Shown: piece after piece, positions 1 through 7,626 of the stretch | How positions within the stretch are numbered: the stretch's first letter is position 1 | Layout of the letters: every line of letters starts with the position of its first letter | DNA from: Flavobacterium quisquiliarum | GTDB taxonomy: Bacteria; Bacteroidota; Bacteroidia; Flavobacteriales; Flavobacteriaceae | Direction: 5' to 3' | Length of the DNA stretch: 64,000 nt | NCBI RefSeq assembly: GCF_019308285.1 | Contig: NZ_WWEM01000009.1 | Span: forward strand, 141,795-205,794 | Made by a program: the position numbers and the translations under genes | The notes under the pieces: model-generated | The model's database searches: none | Seen by the model: the letters and a program-made list of their open reading frames with translations, nothing else | What the model was told of the DNA's origin: nothing

Positions 1-1
1 T

Positions 2-136
2 GCTGGAAACCAGACTTCTGTTGAAGTTTTGTTAGAATCTGGTGCAGATAAAAATGCGAAGACCGAAAGTGGTAAAACGGCACTAGATTTTGCAAAAGAA
101 CTAAAATGGGATCATTTACTGCCATTACTTCAATAA
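2..136 (+). CDS. Ankyrin-repeat protein, C-terminal fragment
   Basis: The gene is cut by the left window edge; 44 residues are visible. They contain the end of an ankyrin repeat (VEVLLESGADKNAKTESGKT followed by ALDFAKE), which matches the typical helix-loop pattern with GAD and G-x-TAL. Ankyrin repeats mediate protein-protein contacts. The start, signal peptide and partner cannot be judged. A terminator follows directly. Confidence 0.8.
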   Translation, partial: AGNQTSVEVLLESGADKNAKTESGKTALDFAKELKWDHLLPLLQ

Positions 137-145
137 AAACTCGCA

Positions 146-179
146 AATCCGATTTATCTTGATGAATCGGATTTTTTTT
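146..179 (+). terminator. Intrinsic terminator of the ankyrin gene
   Basis: Arms AATCCGAT (146-153) and ATCGGATT (166-173) form an 8-bp stem with a 12-nt loop, followed by a run of T, 10 bases after the stop codon. Confidence 0.8.
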
Positions 180-249
180 CTTTATTTTATGAGAAATAAA
201 TATTGATTTTTGATACGATTTTAAACACTGATTTTAAATAATAAAGCAC

Positions 250-257
250 TAATTTTG
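250..257 (+). promoter_or_regulatory. Bacteroidota -7 promoter element
   Basis: TAATTTTG matches the TAnnTTTG -7 consensus of Bacteroidota promoters exactly and lies 21 bases before the chosen ATG at 279. A clear -33 TTTG was not found, so the assignment rests on the -7 box and its position. Confidence 0.6.
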
Positions 258-278
258 CAGCGCCCAACAAAATCTATC

Positions 279-770
279 ATGAAAAAAATATTGTTTTTAT
301 TTACGATTGTTCTTTTTTTACCCAATCATTTCTATGCACAAACAGCAGCAGATGCTGTTGCAATGTTTGCCAAATCATACGATTATATGAATGACTTCGA
401 AAAAATTCTTACTCCAAGTCAGGTAAAAACTTTAAACGATTTTTTAAAATCGAGCGAGGCCAAAACCAGCAGCAAAATTCTTATAGTCACCACACCTTCT
501 ATTGCTCCTTATACTGATTTAAGCGACTATTCTTTGGCATTAGATAAATATATGCTTTCACAGCTAAAAATAGATACTTCTATTTTAATTGTAATCAGCA
601 AACAATTAAGACAGATTCAGGTGCAAGGTGTCGAAAAAGTACGCTCTAAAATGAGCGATCAAGAACTGAAAGACATTATAACGAGTTATGTAGTTCCAGA
701 ATTAAAAAAAGGAGATTACTATAAAGGCTTAGAACTAGGCGTAAAACAGCTTCTAAAAAAAATAGAATAA
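279..770 (+). CDS. TPM-domain protein, exported
   Basis: 163 residues. An N-terminal signal peptide (MKKILFLFTIVLFLPNHFYAQ) is followed by a TPM domain of the YgcG/Psb32 type, with the conserved stretches LTPSQVKTLNDFL, ILIVTTPS and DTSILIVISKQLRQIQVQ and a C-terminal GDYYKGLELGV. TPM domains act in the periplasm or at membranes, and some are phosphatases. The function here is not known. The start at 279 is chosen because it begins the signal peptide and because the promoter -7 box ends just upstream. A longer reading from a TTG at 255 would begin inside that box. Confidence 0.8.
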   Translation: MKKILFLFTIVLFLPNHFYAQTAADAVAMFAKSYDYMNDFEKILTPSQVKTLNDFLKSSEAKTSSKILIVTTPSIAPYTDLSDYSLALDKYMLSQLKIDTSILIVISKQLRQIQVQGVEKVRSKMSDQELKDIITSYVVPELKKGDYYKGLELGVKQLLKKIE

Positions 771-776
771 AAAACT

Positions 777-810
777 AAATCCGATCTATTATTAGGTCGG
801 ATTTTTTTTT
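777..810 (+). terminator. Intrinsic terminator
   Basis: AAATCCGA (777-784) pairs with TCGGATTT (797-804) and a T run follows. It lies 7 bases after the TPM gene stop. Confidence 0.8.
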
Positions 811-878
811 ATTAGAAATTCTCAATTCTGCAATAAAAGCAATATCTTGTCTATTCTATAAACTAAAAAATCATTAAT

Positions 879-1523
879 ATGAATTTAGAAGATTATAAAA
901 AAGAATTTTCAGAAGATGATGCTGTCGGCTGGTTAGAAATCGACAAAGAATTTGACCGCTTGTATCCTGATCAAGAACCTAAACATTTTGCTCCCGCAAT
1001 TAGCTATATGCTTGGTGGCGATAATCCGCTTGACGGTGTAAGTTTTTACGAAAGTAAAAAACAAGAAGATCACTATCATTTTATTACTTACGGTTTTTCT
1101 GAATTGTATTATAATGAAGAAAAAGTAAATGGAGAATTCAGCAAATGGGGATTTGAACTTACTTTTAGACTAAAACCTTATGAGGCCGATAACGGAAATC
1201 CAAGCTGGGCCGTAGCTTTATTACAGAATATTGCCAAATATGTTTTTAGCAGCGGTAACTGGTTCGAAGAATTTCACTATATGCCAGCAAACGGACCAAT
1301 TCGTTTGAATACTGATACTGAAATTACTGCTCTAGTATTTGTTTCAGATCCAGAAATAGAAAAAAAACAAACACCTCACGGAGAAGTTTCTTTTTTACAA
1401 ATAGTTGGAATAACTACTGCAGAATATGAGCATATCAAAGAAAATCCAAACAGCGTAGAAGAACTAGTTAATAAATTAAAAGAAAACAATCCGTTACTTA
1501 TAACTGACCTAAACAGAAAATAA
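879..1523 (+). CDS. Suppressor of fused (SUFU) domain protein
   Basis: 214 residues, without signal peptide. The sequence fits the bacterial SUFU family: an N-terminal GWLEIDKEFDRLYPDQEP, then HFAP, PLDGVSFYES, and HYHFITYGFSELY with an acidic C-terminal half. Bacterial SUFU proteins are known mostly as immunity proteins in polymorphic toxin systems, but they also occur alone. No toxin is visible next to it. Its stop overlaps the start of the next gene (TAATG), so the two are probably translated together. Confidence 0.8.
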   Translation: MNLEDYKKEFSEDDAVGWLEIDKEFDRLYPDQEPKHFAPAISYMLGGDNPLDGVSFYESKKQEDHYHFITYGFSELYYNEEKVNGEFSKWGFELTFRLKPYEADNGNPSWAVALLQNIAKYVFSSGNWFEEFHYMPANGPIRLNTDTEITALVFVSDPEIEKKQTPHGEVSFLQIVGITTAEYEHIKENPNSVEELVNKLKENNPLLITDLNRK

Positions 1524-1933
1524 TGGCTAATAGTTTTTATTCCTATTCCGCTTATATACTGCCCTCTTCAAATGCAACTATTACAACATTGAAAGCGTAT
1601 TTAGAGAAATTCTATCAAAAATCAGACGCTGGAGATCAGCCAGAAATTGTCCTTAGCGATAATCAGATTACCATACTTTTTAATGATGAATATCATTTTT
1701 ATATTTATTTATCAGATGAAAAACATGTAAATGAAGAAGCTTTGGAAATTGTCGAAGATTTGGAAGAAGATTGGAACGAAGAGCCTTTCGATAAAGAAAA
1801 ATTAAAAACTGCTCAAAAACGATTTGAAGTTTGGGGAGATCAGGATTTTGATATGGATTATTTTAATGATAGTTTATTTATCATAGATCAGATAGAAAAA
1901 TTTTCAGACATTATTATTTTTGAAAATAGTTAA
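1523..1933 (+). CDS. Acidic hypothetical protein coupled to the SUFU gene
   Basis: 136 residues, not recognised. It has aromatic N-terminal strands, a very acidic middle (about 75-95) and no signal or membrane segment. Its ATG shares one base with the SUFU stop codon, which indicates translational coupling. The size, acidity and SUFU neighbour resemble small immunity proteins, but that is inference only. It is probably cytoplasmic. Confidence 0.65.
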   Translation: MANSFYSYSAYILPSSNATITTLKAYLEKFYQKSDAGDQPEIVLSDNQITILFNDEYHFYIYLSDEKHVNEEALEIVEDLEEDWNEEPFDKEKLKTAQKRFEVWGDQDFDMDYFNDSLFIIDQIEKFSDIIIFENS

Positions 1934-1990
1934 AAACAGCTTTAAAGAGCATCAATCTGATTCAAGGAGCATAAAATTTCACATTGCAAA

Positions 1991-2329
1991 ATGATTAATT
2001 ATAACAACAAAACTTTTAAACCAGTCAGCAATACCGAAAACGGAGAAACTTCTAATAAAACAACATTTCTTTATAAACAGGAAAACAATATTTTAACTTC
2101 TAAATATTCTGGTGGAAAAATTATTTCTGGACATTTAATCGGTTTGGTTGACGATCACGGAAACATTGAAATGCGCTACCATCAAGTAAACGAAAAAGGC
2201 GAGTTAATGACAGGAATCTGCACTTCTAAACCTGAAATTTTAGAAAACGGAAAAATAAGACTTCATGAAACCTGGCAGTGGACATCGGGAGATCATTCCA
2301 AAGGAAATTCTATCATAGAAGAACAATAA
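1991..2329 (+). CDS. Small conserved protein of the type often labelled N-acetylglutamate synthase
   Basis: 112 residues. The sequence pattern (YNNKTFKPV..TENGE, GGKIISGHLIG, GNIEMRYHQVN, KGELMTGIC, LHETWQWTSGD) belongs to a family found widely in Bacteroidota and Firmicutes. Databases often call it n-acetylglutamate synthase, although it has no GNAT fold and no shown activity. It looks like a small all-beta protein. It lies 16 bases before the next gene. The family call is good; the function is unknown. Confidence 0.65.
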   Translation: MINYNNKTFKPVSNTENGETSNKTTFLYKQENNILTSKYSGGKIISGHLIGLVDDHGNIEMRYHQVNEKGELMTGICTSKPEILENGKIRLHETWQWTSGDHSKGNSIIEEQ

Positions 2330-2345
2330 TCTTTAAACTTATAAA

Positions 2346-2792
2346 ATGAAAAAACTTATTCTACTTTTTCTTGTTCTAACAAGTATTGCATACGCTCAAA
2401 CAAAAAAAGATATCCTGATTGGAAATTGGAAAGCTACAGATTCTAATGGTACAGAAAATAAAATGGTTTTCAGTCCTGATGGATTCATTTCAATGACCAT
2501 AAATGGTGAATTTATAGATGGGAAAAATTTTATGGTAAAAGACGGCAAAAATAAAGGACAGAAAGGAACTTTAAAATATGAAATTGATGATTCCAATGTA
2601 CCTATCAAAATGGATATTATCGCTGCTAGTCTTGAAAAAGGAAAATCTGTTGAAAAAGGAAGACTTTTAGCCATATTAGAATTTATAAATAATGATGAAA
2701 TTAAAATTAATATCAGTATTAACCAAGCGAGAGCTTTAGAATTTAATGAGGCCAATCAGCAAAGTACAATTGTACTTCGAAGACAAAAATAA
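2346..2792 (+). CDS. Exported lipocalin-like hypothetical protein
   Basis: 148 residues with a signal peptide (MKKLILLFLVLTSIAYAQ). The mature part begins with IGNWKATDSNG followed by alternating beta strands, the usual start of lipocalin-like domains of Bacteroidota. The protein would act in the periplasm. No ligand or enzymatic motif is visible. It lies 16 bases after the previous gene on the same strand and may be cotranscribed with it. Confidence 0.6.
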   Translation: MKKLILLFLVLTSIAYAQTKKDILIGNWKATDSNGTENKMVFSPDGFISMTINGEFIDGKNFMVKDGKNKGQKGTLKYEIDDSNVPIKMDIIAASLEKGKSVEKGRLLAILEFINNDEIKINISINQARALEFNEANQQSTIVLRRQK

Positions 2793-2878
2793 TTCTCCGG
2801 CAATTCAATAAAACAACTCTTAAAGAATCCTAAAATATTGATTTATAAAAAACGTTGTATAACTAAATAGTAGCAATC

Positions 2879-3280
2879 ATGAATCAGGACATTCAAAATT
2901 ATAATGATTCCCAAACAGAATCAGACAAAGCAATTTGTGATATTCTTTATAAGATTATAAACGAAAACTTAGTCGGCGCCGAAAACAAAATCTGGCATGC
3001 ACATCCCGTTTGGTTTTTAGACGGAAATCCGATTGTAGGTTACAGCAAATTAAAAGGTTCTGTGAGATTGCTTTTTTGGAGTGGACAATCTTTTGATGAA
3101 GAACAGCTGCAAAACGAAGGCTCTTTTAAAGCAGCCGAAATGCGCTATACAGATTCCGATCAAATAAATGAAAATGACCTGAAACGCTGGCTCAAAAAAG
3201 GTCGTGAAATTCAGTGGGATTATAAAAATCTTGTAAAACGCAAAGGAGTCTTAATTCGTTTAATGACCAAACCTTATTAA
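2879..3280 (+). CDS. DUF1801 domain protein
   Basis: 133 residues, cytoplasmic. Recognised by the DUF1801 pattern: N-terminal helix, IWHAHPVWFLDGNPIVGY, a strand with VRLLFWSGQSF, and RYTDSDQINENDLKRWLKK near the end. The family shares the YdhG-like fold and some members are described as iron chaperone-like. It is one of three DUF1801-type genes in this window (with 11797-12219 and 17900-18268). Confidence 0.7.
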   Translation: MNQDIQNYNDSQTESDKAICDILYKIINENLVGAENKIWHAHPVWFLDGNPIVGYSKLKGSVRLLFWSGQSFDEEQLQNEGSFKAAEMRYTDSDQINENDLKRWLKKGREIQWDYKNLVKRKGVLIRLMTKPY

Positions 3281-3311
3281 CACAAAAACCAAATTAACCC
3301 AAAAAACCAAA

Positions 3312-4046
3312 ATGAAATTTTTCCGATTAACCGCCTTTTTTCTTTTAACCTCAATAACTTTTTCACAAACTAAAATGCGACCAGTAAACGAACTTATAGA
3401 CCAAAATGATTCTGGATGGAAACTCGTAAAAGAATGGATTGATACAGCCAAAAACAAAGTAGAAATTCTTCCCGCCGACCCACAAAAAGCTAAAGATGCT
3501 TTATATCAAACACAAGTAACTACAAGTTCTCCAATGGGAGCCGTAATCTACAAAACAGGCGGACTTTTAATTGATAACGGCTGGATTAGGATTTTAGGTT
3601 CGGGAAGTTCAAAATTGAACCGAAGCCTGCCAGATTGGAATAAAGGCAAATCTTTTAATAATGCTGGCGAAAACCCGTCTTTTCTACTTATTGCCGATGA
3701 TGCGTTGGGTGGTTTTTATCTGTTAAACGGTGGTGCTTTTGGAAAAGATCTTGGCAAAGTATATTATTTCTCTCCTGATAATTTAGAATATGAAGCCCTT
3801 GATATTACGTATTCAGAGTTCTTAGGATTCTGTTTTTCTAATGACTTGGATAAATTTTATGCAGGAAGCAGATGGAATGACTGGAAAAAAGAAGTGCCTC
3901 AGTTACAAGGCGACCAAGTCTTTAATTTTTATCCGTTTTTATGGACCGAAGAAGGAAGTGATATTAATAAAGTACAGCGAAAAATTATTCCAATTGAAGA
4001 GCAATACAGTCTTAATCTGGATTTAAGAAAACAACTGGGACATTAA
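3312..4046 (+). CDS. DUF2625 family protein, exported
   Basis: 244 residues. A short signal peptide (MKFFRLTAFFLLTSITFSQ) precedes a DUF2625 domain with RPVNELIDQNDSGWKLVKEW, a central GSGSSKLNRSLPDWNKG and FFLIADDALGGFYLLNGGAF-like strands. Family members are usually cytoplasmic, so the signal peptide is a Bacteroidota feature. The function is unknown. The gene starts 31 bases after the DUF1801 gene. Confidence 0.75.
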   Translation: MKFFRLTAFFLLTSITFSQTKMRPVNELIDQNDSGWKLVKEWIDTAKNKVEILPADPQKAKDALYQTQVTTSSPMGAVIYKTGGLLIDNGWIRILGSGSSKLNRSLPDWNKGKSFNNAGENPSFLLIADDALGGFYLLNGGAFGKDLGKVYYFSPDNLEYEALDITYSEFLGFCFSNDLDKFYAGSRWNDWKKEVPQLQGDQVFNFYPFLWTEEGSDINKVQRKIIPIEEQYSLNLDLRKQLGH

Positions 4047-4058
4047 AATTTATAATTT

Positions 4059-4167
4059 GGGCGTTCCCTACGGTCGGGCTGTCCGCTAAATTCCCGATTA
4101 ACAAAAACTACGGCTAAAAAGCCTTGTTTTTCTAAATCGGGAGATACCGCTTCCATCCCCTAACGCA
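4059..4167. repeat. Structured palindromic intergenic repeat (GGGCGTT family)
   Basis: The ends GCGTT and AACGC pair. Inside, CCCGATT (4093-4099) pairs with AATCGGG (4135-4141), and an inner AACAAAAA/TTGTTTT stem carries GGCT/AGCC. Elements that start GGGCGTT, contain a GGTCGGGCT stretch and end TATCCCTAACGC are common between genes in Flavobacteria. The fill of the inner stem varies from copy to copy. Confidence 0.6.
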
Positions 4168-4249
4168 TCCCGTTTTCAAAAGGATATTTTGTGTTAAAAT
4201 AATTAGTATTTTAGTAAGACCAGAACTACAATCTAAAATCCTATAAATC

Positions 4250-4930
4250 ATGCTAAAACAAATTATCTTCCTCCTTATTTTTTGTTTCGGGATTCAAATG
4301 AATTCTCAAGAAACTGGTTTTACAACTCCTGATTATAAAGCTATAGAAAAAGAAATAAACGATAAAAATTCGAAGTTTTTCTATCCCAAGTTAATAGAAA
4401 GACTTACAAAAAATGATACACTTTTAACGCATGAAGAATACCGTCATTTGTATCTAGGTTATGTTTTTCAGCCTAAGTATGATGCTTTTTGGAAATCTCC
4501 AGATGAAGAAAAACTAAACGCGCTTTACAATAAAGAAAAATTGGAAACTTCGGATTACGATGAGATCATTAAATTATCAAATCATTCCTTAAGTGACTTT
4601 CCTTTTGATTTAAGACAGCTGAATTATCTTTCTTATATCTATCATTTAAAAGGAGACGAAGTGGCTTCAAAAATTGCTTCTTTCAAATTTCATAGCATTA
4701 TGAATGTCATTCTCTCATCAGGTGACGGAAAAAAATGTGAAACAGGTTTTCATGTTTTGCTGGTCGAACATGAGTATGTACTTCTAAATCTTTTCGAATT
4801 GGAATCAAAAGGGCAGTCTTTAGTCAAAAATTGTGACTATCTCAGTTTTGAAAAAGGCGCTTACAATGTCGAGGGAATTTACTTTAATATAGAAAAAATG
4901 CTAGAGAACGAAAGGAAAATGCTTCGTTAA
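4250..4930 (+). CDS. DUF4919 domain protein, exported
   Basis: 226 residues with a signal peptide (MLKQIIFLLIFCFGIQMNSQ). The mature part matches DUF4919: DYKAIEKEINDKNSKFFYPKL, LTHEEYRHLYLGYVFQPKY, and a tetratricopeptide-like helical middle ending in CDYLSFEKGAYNVEGIYFNI. It is likely periplasmic and mostly helical. The function is unknown. A terminator follows. Confidence 0.7.
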   Translation: MLKQIIFLLIFCFGIQMNSQETGFTTPDYKAIEKEINDKNSKFFYPKLIERLTKNDTLLTHEEYRHLYLGYVFQPKYDAFWKSPDEEKLNALYNKEKLETSDYDEIIKLSNHSLSDFPFDLRQLNYLSYIYHLKGDEVASKIASFKFHSIMNVILSSGDGKKCETGFHVLLVEHEYVLLNLFELESKGQSLVKNCDYLSFEKGAYNVEGIYFNIEKMLENERKMLR

Positions 4931-4968
4931 ATAAAAATCGAAATAACTATTATTAAAAATATTTTCAA

Positions 4969-5003
4969 AACTTCAACAATAATCTTGTTGGAGTTTTTTT
5001 TTT
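4969..5003 (+). terminator. Intrinsic terminator
   Basis: AACTTCAACA (4969-4978) pairs with TGTTGGAGTT (4986-4995), with one G-U pair, then a T run. Confidence 0.8.
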
Positions 5004-5022
5004 GATTAAAAGCATATTTTTA

Positions 5023-5052
5023 TTGTTTATCAATAAATTTTTATTAATTTAG
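5023..5052 (+). promoter_or_regulatory. Possible promoter of the DUF2975 gene
   Basis: TTG at 5023-5025 and TAATTTAG at 5045-5052 are 19 bases apart and resemble the TTTG/TAnnTTTG arrangement, with one mismatch in the -7 box. The ATG follows 26 bases later. Confidence 0.4.
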
Positions 5053-5078
5053 CATCATAAACTTTTAATCTAACCACA

Positions 5079-5621
5079 ATGGAAATTAAAATTAGAACAC
5101 AACAGATCTTAAAAATTTTGAATATTTTCTCCTGGATCATTTTTATCGGGTTATGTGTAGAAGCTGGAATGTATCTCTTCAACGGAATTTATACCCTAAC
5201 TATAAATTCGTACAATGCCCGTTTTTTGAACTTACTTGATATTTATAATTACAATGTTTCTTTTTACATTCAGGAAATTTGTTTTATTAGTATTGTTGCC
5301 ATCTTAAAAGCAATTATGTTTTATTTAATTGTCAAATTATTACATGAGAAAAAACTAAATATAGAACAGCCATTTACGCCGGAAACGGGACGTTTTATAT
5401 CTTATCTTTCTTATCTCGCTTTCGGAATTGGTTTATTCTCTCTTTGGGCGGCAAAATTCAACAGTTTTCTTATTACAAACGGAGTGAAAGTTCCATCATT
5501 AGAAAGCTTAAATATTGAAGGCGGAAGTGTTTGGATATTTATGGCAGTTGTACTATTCGTTATCGGACAGATTTTTAAGAGAGGAATCGAAATTCAATCT
5601 GAAATTGAATTAACCGTTTAA
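5079..5621 (+). CDS. DUF2975 membrane protein
   Basis: 180 residues with four hydrophobic segments (about 14-36, 62-84, 106-125 and 148-167), an inner-membrane DUF2975 protein. In many bacteria this family sits directly before a small Cro/C1-type regulator, as it does here (11-base gap), like the YoaS/YozG pair of Bacillus. The pair is thought to be a membrane sensor and its DNA-binding partner, but the signal is unknown. Confidence 0.8.
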   Translation: MEIKIRTQQILKILNIFSWIIFIGLCVEAGMYLFNGIYTLTINSYNARFLNLLDIYNYNVSFYIQEICFISIVAILKAIMFYLIVKLLHEKKLNIEQPFTPETGRFISYLSYLAFGIGLFSLWAAKFNSFLITNGVKVPSLESLNIEGGSVWIFMAVVLFVIGQIFKRGIEIQSEIELTV

Positions 5622-5632
5622 AAGAAAAAATT

Positions 5633-5839
5633 ATGCCTATTATAGTAAATTTAGACGTCATGATGGCTAAAAGAAAAATGTCATTGAACGAACTTTCAGA
5701 AAAAGTAGATTTGACTTTATCGAATCTTTCTATCTTAAAAACAGGAAAAGCAAAAGCGATTCGTTTCAGTACTTTGGAAGCTATTTGTAAAGTCTTAGAC
5801 TGTCAGCCGGGGGATATTTTAGAATTTTCTAAAGAATAA
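5633..5839 (+). CDS. Small Cro/C1-type HTH regulator (YozG-like)
   Basis: 68 residues, a single HTH_3/HTH_26 domain: LDVMMAKRKMSLNELSEKVD, then LTLSNLSILKTGKAKAIRFS as the recognition helix region, and ICKVLDCQPGDIL. Size and sequence fit the YozG-like regulators paired with DUF2975 membrane proteins. It is probably cotranscribed with the preceding gene and may control it. Confidence 0.85.
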   Translation: MPIIVNLDVMMAKRKMSLNELSEKVDLTLSNLSILKTGKAKAIRFSTLEAICKVLDCQPGDILEFSKE

Positions 5840-5908
5840 CCTATTTATCCTTTTTTTATATTTATTTTGTGTTTTCTTACAAAAAATTAAATCTAAAATT
5901 CATAAATA

Positions 5909-6352
5909 ATGTCAACAGAAGAAAATATAGAAAAATCGGTTTTTGAAGAAATCCCAACCGAAAAAATTTACTCAGAAAAAGCTATTCGCATTGCAACATT
6001 TTTAGCAGGTCCGCTTGTAGCAGGTTATTGCATAGCAGAAAATTTCAGAGTTTTCAATGATAAAGAAAAAGCTCAAAAAACTTGGATAATTACTGGTATA
6101 GCTTCCTTTTTTATAATTTGTTTGGTTTTTCTATTACCTGAAAATTTCCCTTCCATAATTTTCCCAATAGTTTACTCTTTTATTGCTTCCTATTTCCTAA
6201 AAACATATCAGGAAAAAAACATTCAAAATCATATGAGTAATGGTGGAGAAACTTATAGCGGCTGGAGAATGACTCTAATTGGACTAATCAGTCTGTCAAC
6301 TTTTTTAGCAGTAATTATGAGTGTTCTTTTTTTAGCTGGTGATATTCTTTAA
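5909..6352 (+). CDS. Membrane protein of unknown function
   Basis: 147 residues. A charged N-terminus of about 25 residues is followed by four hydrophobic segments (about 27-45, 58-76, 80-96 and 122-144). No domain recognised. The next gene, also a small membrane protein, follows after 26 bases, so they may form a pair. Confidence 0.6.
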   Translation: MSTEENIEKSVFEEIPTEKIYSEKAIRIATFLAGPLVAGYCIAENFRVFNDKEKAQKTWIITGIASFFIICLVFLLPENFPSIIFPIVYSFIASYFLKTYQEKNIQNHMSNGGETYSGWRMTLIGLISLSTFLAVIMSVLFLAGDIL

Positions 6353-6378
6353 AGGCAACTGAGAAAAAAGTTTAGAAA

Positions 6379-6837
6379 ATGAATCTTCGAAAAATAAAAG
6401 TTTATCATTTATTTTGGTTTATTGCTATCTTAATTTTAGCTATTGGAATTGCGCAAAACAATAATCCTTTGGCAACGATGGATATAAATATCCATGATAC
6501 TTACTTTGTTGTTAGAAATATAGAAAGCACCATATTTCTTTTTCTTTGTTATTTTTTAATGGGATTAGGATATTGGCTGATTCAAAAAGTTTTCGATAAA
6601 CAACTTGTACAATTTCTAACCGCAATTCATTCCATTATATTAATTGGAAGTTTTATTTTTTATTGGATTATTTTCTTTTGTAACCCACAATATCAAGTAA
6701 ACAGTAATTTCCCTTTATATGATGATTATGTGTCTGTTAATACAGTTTTAATTATTGAATTTTTGCTAATAATTTTTGTAGCAACACCAATTTATATTAT
6801 CAATTTACTAATTGGTATTTTTAGAAAAAACAAATAA
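6379..6837 (+). CDS. Small membrane protein with a cytochrome-oxidase-like DINIHDTYFVV motif
   Basis: 152 residues and four hydrophobic segments (about 10-25, 51-68, 80-100 and 122-147). Between the first two lies DINIHDTYFVVRN (residues 35-47), which strongly resembles the HDTYYVV segment of cytochrome c oxidase subunit I. The heme-binding AHFHY that follows in the enzyme is missing. The protein is far too short to be an oxidase subunit. Not assigned to a family. Confidence 0.55.
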   Translation: MNLRKIKVYHLFWFIAILILAIGIAQNNNPLATMDINIHDTYFVVRNIESTIFLFLCYFLMGLGYWLIQKVFDKQLVQFLTAIHSIILIGSFIFYWIIFFCNPQYQVNSNFPLYDDYVSVNTVLIIEFLLIIFVATPIYIINLLIGIFRKNK

Positions 6838-6865
6838 GGGATTATATACAGATTCCGATAAAAGC

Positions 6866-6888
6866 CCGACAGATTTTAAAACCTGTCG
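6866..6888. repeat. CGACAG/CTGTCG stem-loop
   Basis: CGACAG (6867-6872) pairs with CTGTCG (6883-6888) across a TTTTAAAA-rich loop. Similar CCCGACAGGTTT...AAACCTGTCGGG elements are frequent between Flavobacterium genes. No T run follows, so it is a weak terminator at best. Confidence 0.45.
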
Positions 6889-7005
6889 AGTTTACTATTA
6901 AAGATAAACATTGTCCGAAACACACCTCTATTTTGTCTTTTAACCACCTTAACAATTTGATTTATAGATTGTAATTTTACTTTACAAATTTCTAAATCAA
7001 TCAAA

Positions 7006-7491
7006 ATGAGCACACAAGATTTTACCACAAAAATAATAGTCAATCAATCTCCCGAAGAAGTTTTCAAAGCTATACAAAACGTACGAGGCTGGTGGTCGGA
7101 AGAAATTGAAGGCAAAACAGCCAACTTAAATGATGAATTTGATTATCATTATGAAGACGTACATCGCTGTAAAATCAAACTAATTGAAGTTATTTCAAAT
7201 CAGAAAATAGTCTGGCTGATCGAACAAAACTATTTCAAATTCACAGAAGACAAAACCGAATGGACAGGAACAAAACCTACTTTTGATATCAAAGAAAAAA
7301 ATGGAAAAACAGAACTTACCTTTACTCATTTTGGTTTAGTTCCCGAATATGAATGTTTCGAAATCTGCCGTGATGCTTGGACAAACTATATCCAGAATAG
7401 TTTAAAAAAACTAATCGAAACTGGAAAAGGCGAACCCAATGCAACAGGAAAACCGAAAACAGAAAACGAGAAGAAATTATCAGCAAATTAA
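7006..7491 (+). CDS. SRPBCC (AHSA1-type) protein
   Basis: 161 residues. The START/AHSA1 pattern is clear: FTTKIIVNQSPEEVFKAIQN, RGWWSE, then alternating strands and a long C-terminal helix (CRDAWTNYIQNSLKKLIETG). Such proteins form a helix-grip fold with a hydrophobic cavity. The ligand is unknown. It is probably cytoplasmic and monocistronic. Confidence 0.8.
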   Translation: MSTQDFTTKIIVNQSPEEVFKAIQNVRGWWSEEIEGKTANLNDEFDYHYEDVHRCKIKLIEVISNQKIVWLIEQNYFKFTEDKTEWTGTKPTFDIKEKNGKTELTFTHFGLVPEYECFEICRDAWTNYIQNSLKKLIETGKGEPNATGKPKTENEKKLSAN

Positions 7492-7506
7492 AAGAGTTAA
7501 AAAAAA

Positions 7507-7542
7507 TCTTAGAAACTCAGCCTCTCAGTATCTTAGAAACTT
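7507..7542. repeat. Dispersed TCTTAGAA..CTCAG repeat
   Basis: TCTTAGAAACTCAG and TCTCAGTATCTTAGAAACTT lie side by side. Related sequence occurs at 26012-26055 and 59635-59757, so it is a dispersed intergenic repeat. Confidence 0.5.
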
Positions 7543-7596
7543 AAAAAAAGCTACAACAACAATAGATTTGGATACATCATTTGTTTAGATGTTGCA

Positions 7597-7604
7597 CAAC
7601 TTTG
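7597..7604 (+). promoter_or_regulatory. Possible -7 promoter element
   Basis: CAACTTTG matches TAnnTTTG in seven of eight positions and lies 22 bases before the ATG of the dehydrogenase gene. TTTG at 7580-7583 is too close to be a normal -33 box. Confidence 0.35.
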
Positions 7605-7626
7605 CAATGTCTAAAAATCAGAACAA

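Noticed and set aside
255..278. TTG start for the TPM protein
   Set aside because: The TTG lies inside the promoter -7 box and would put eight extra residues before the signal peptide.
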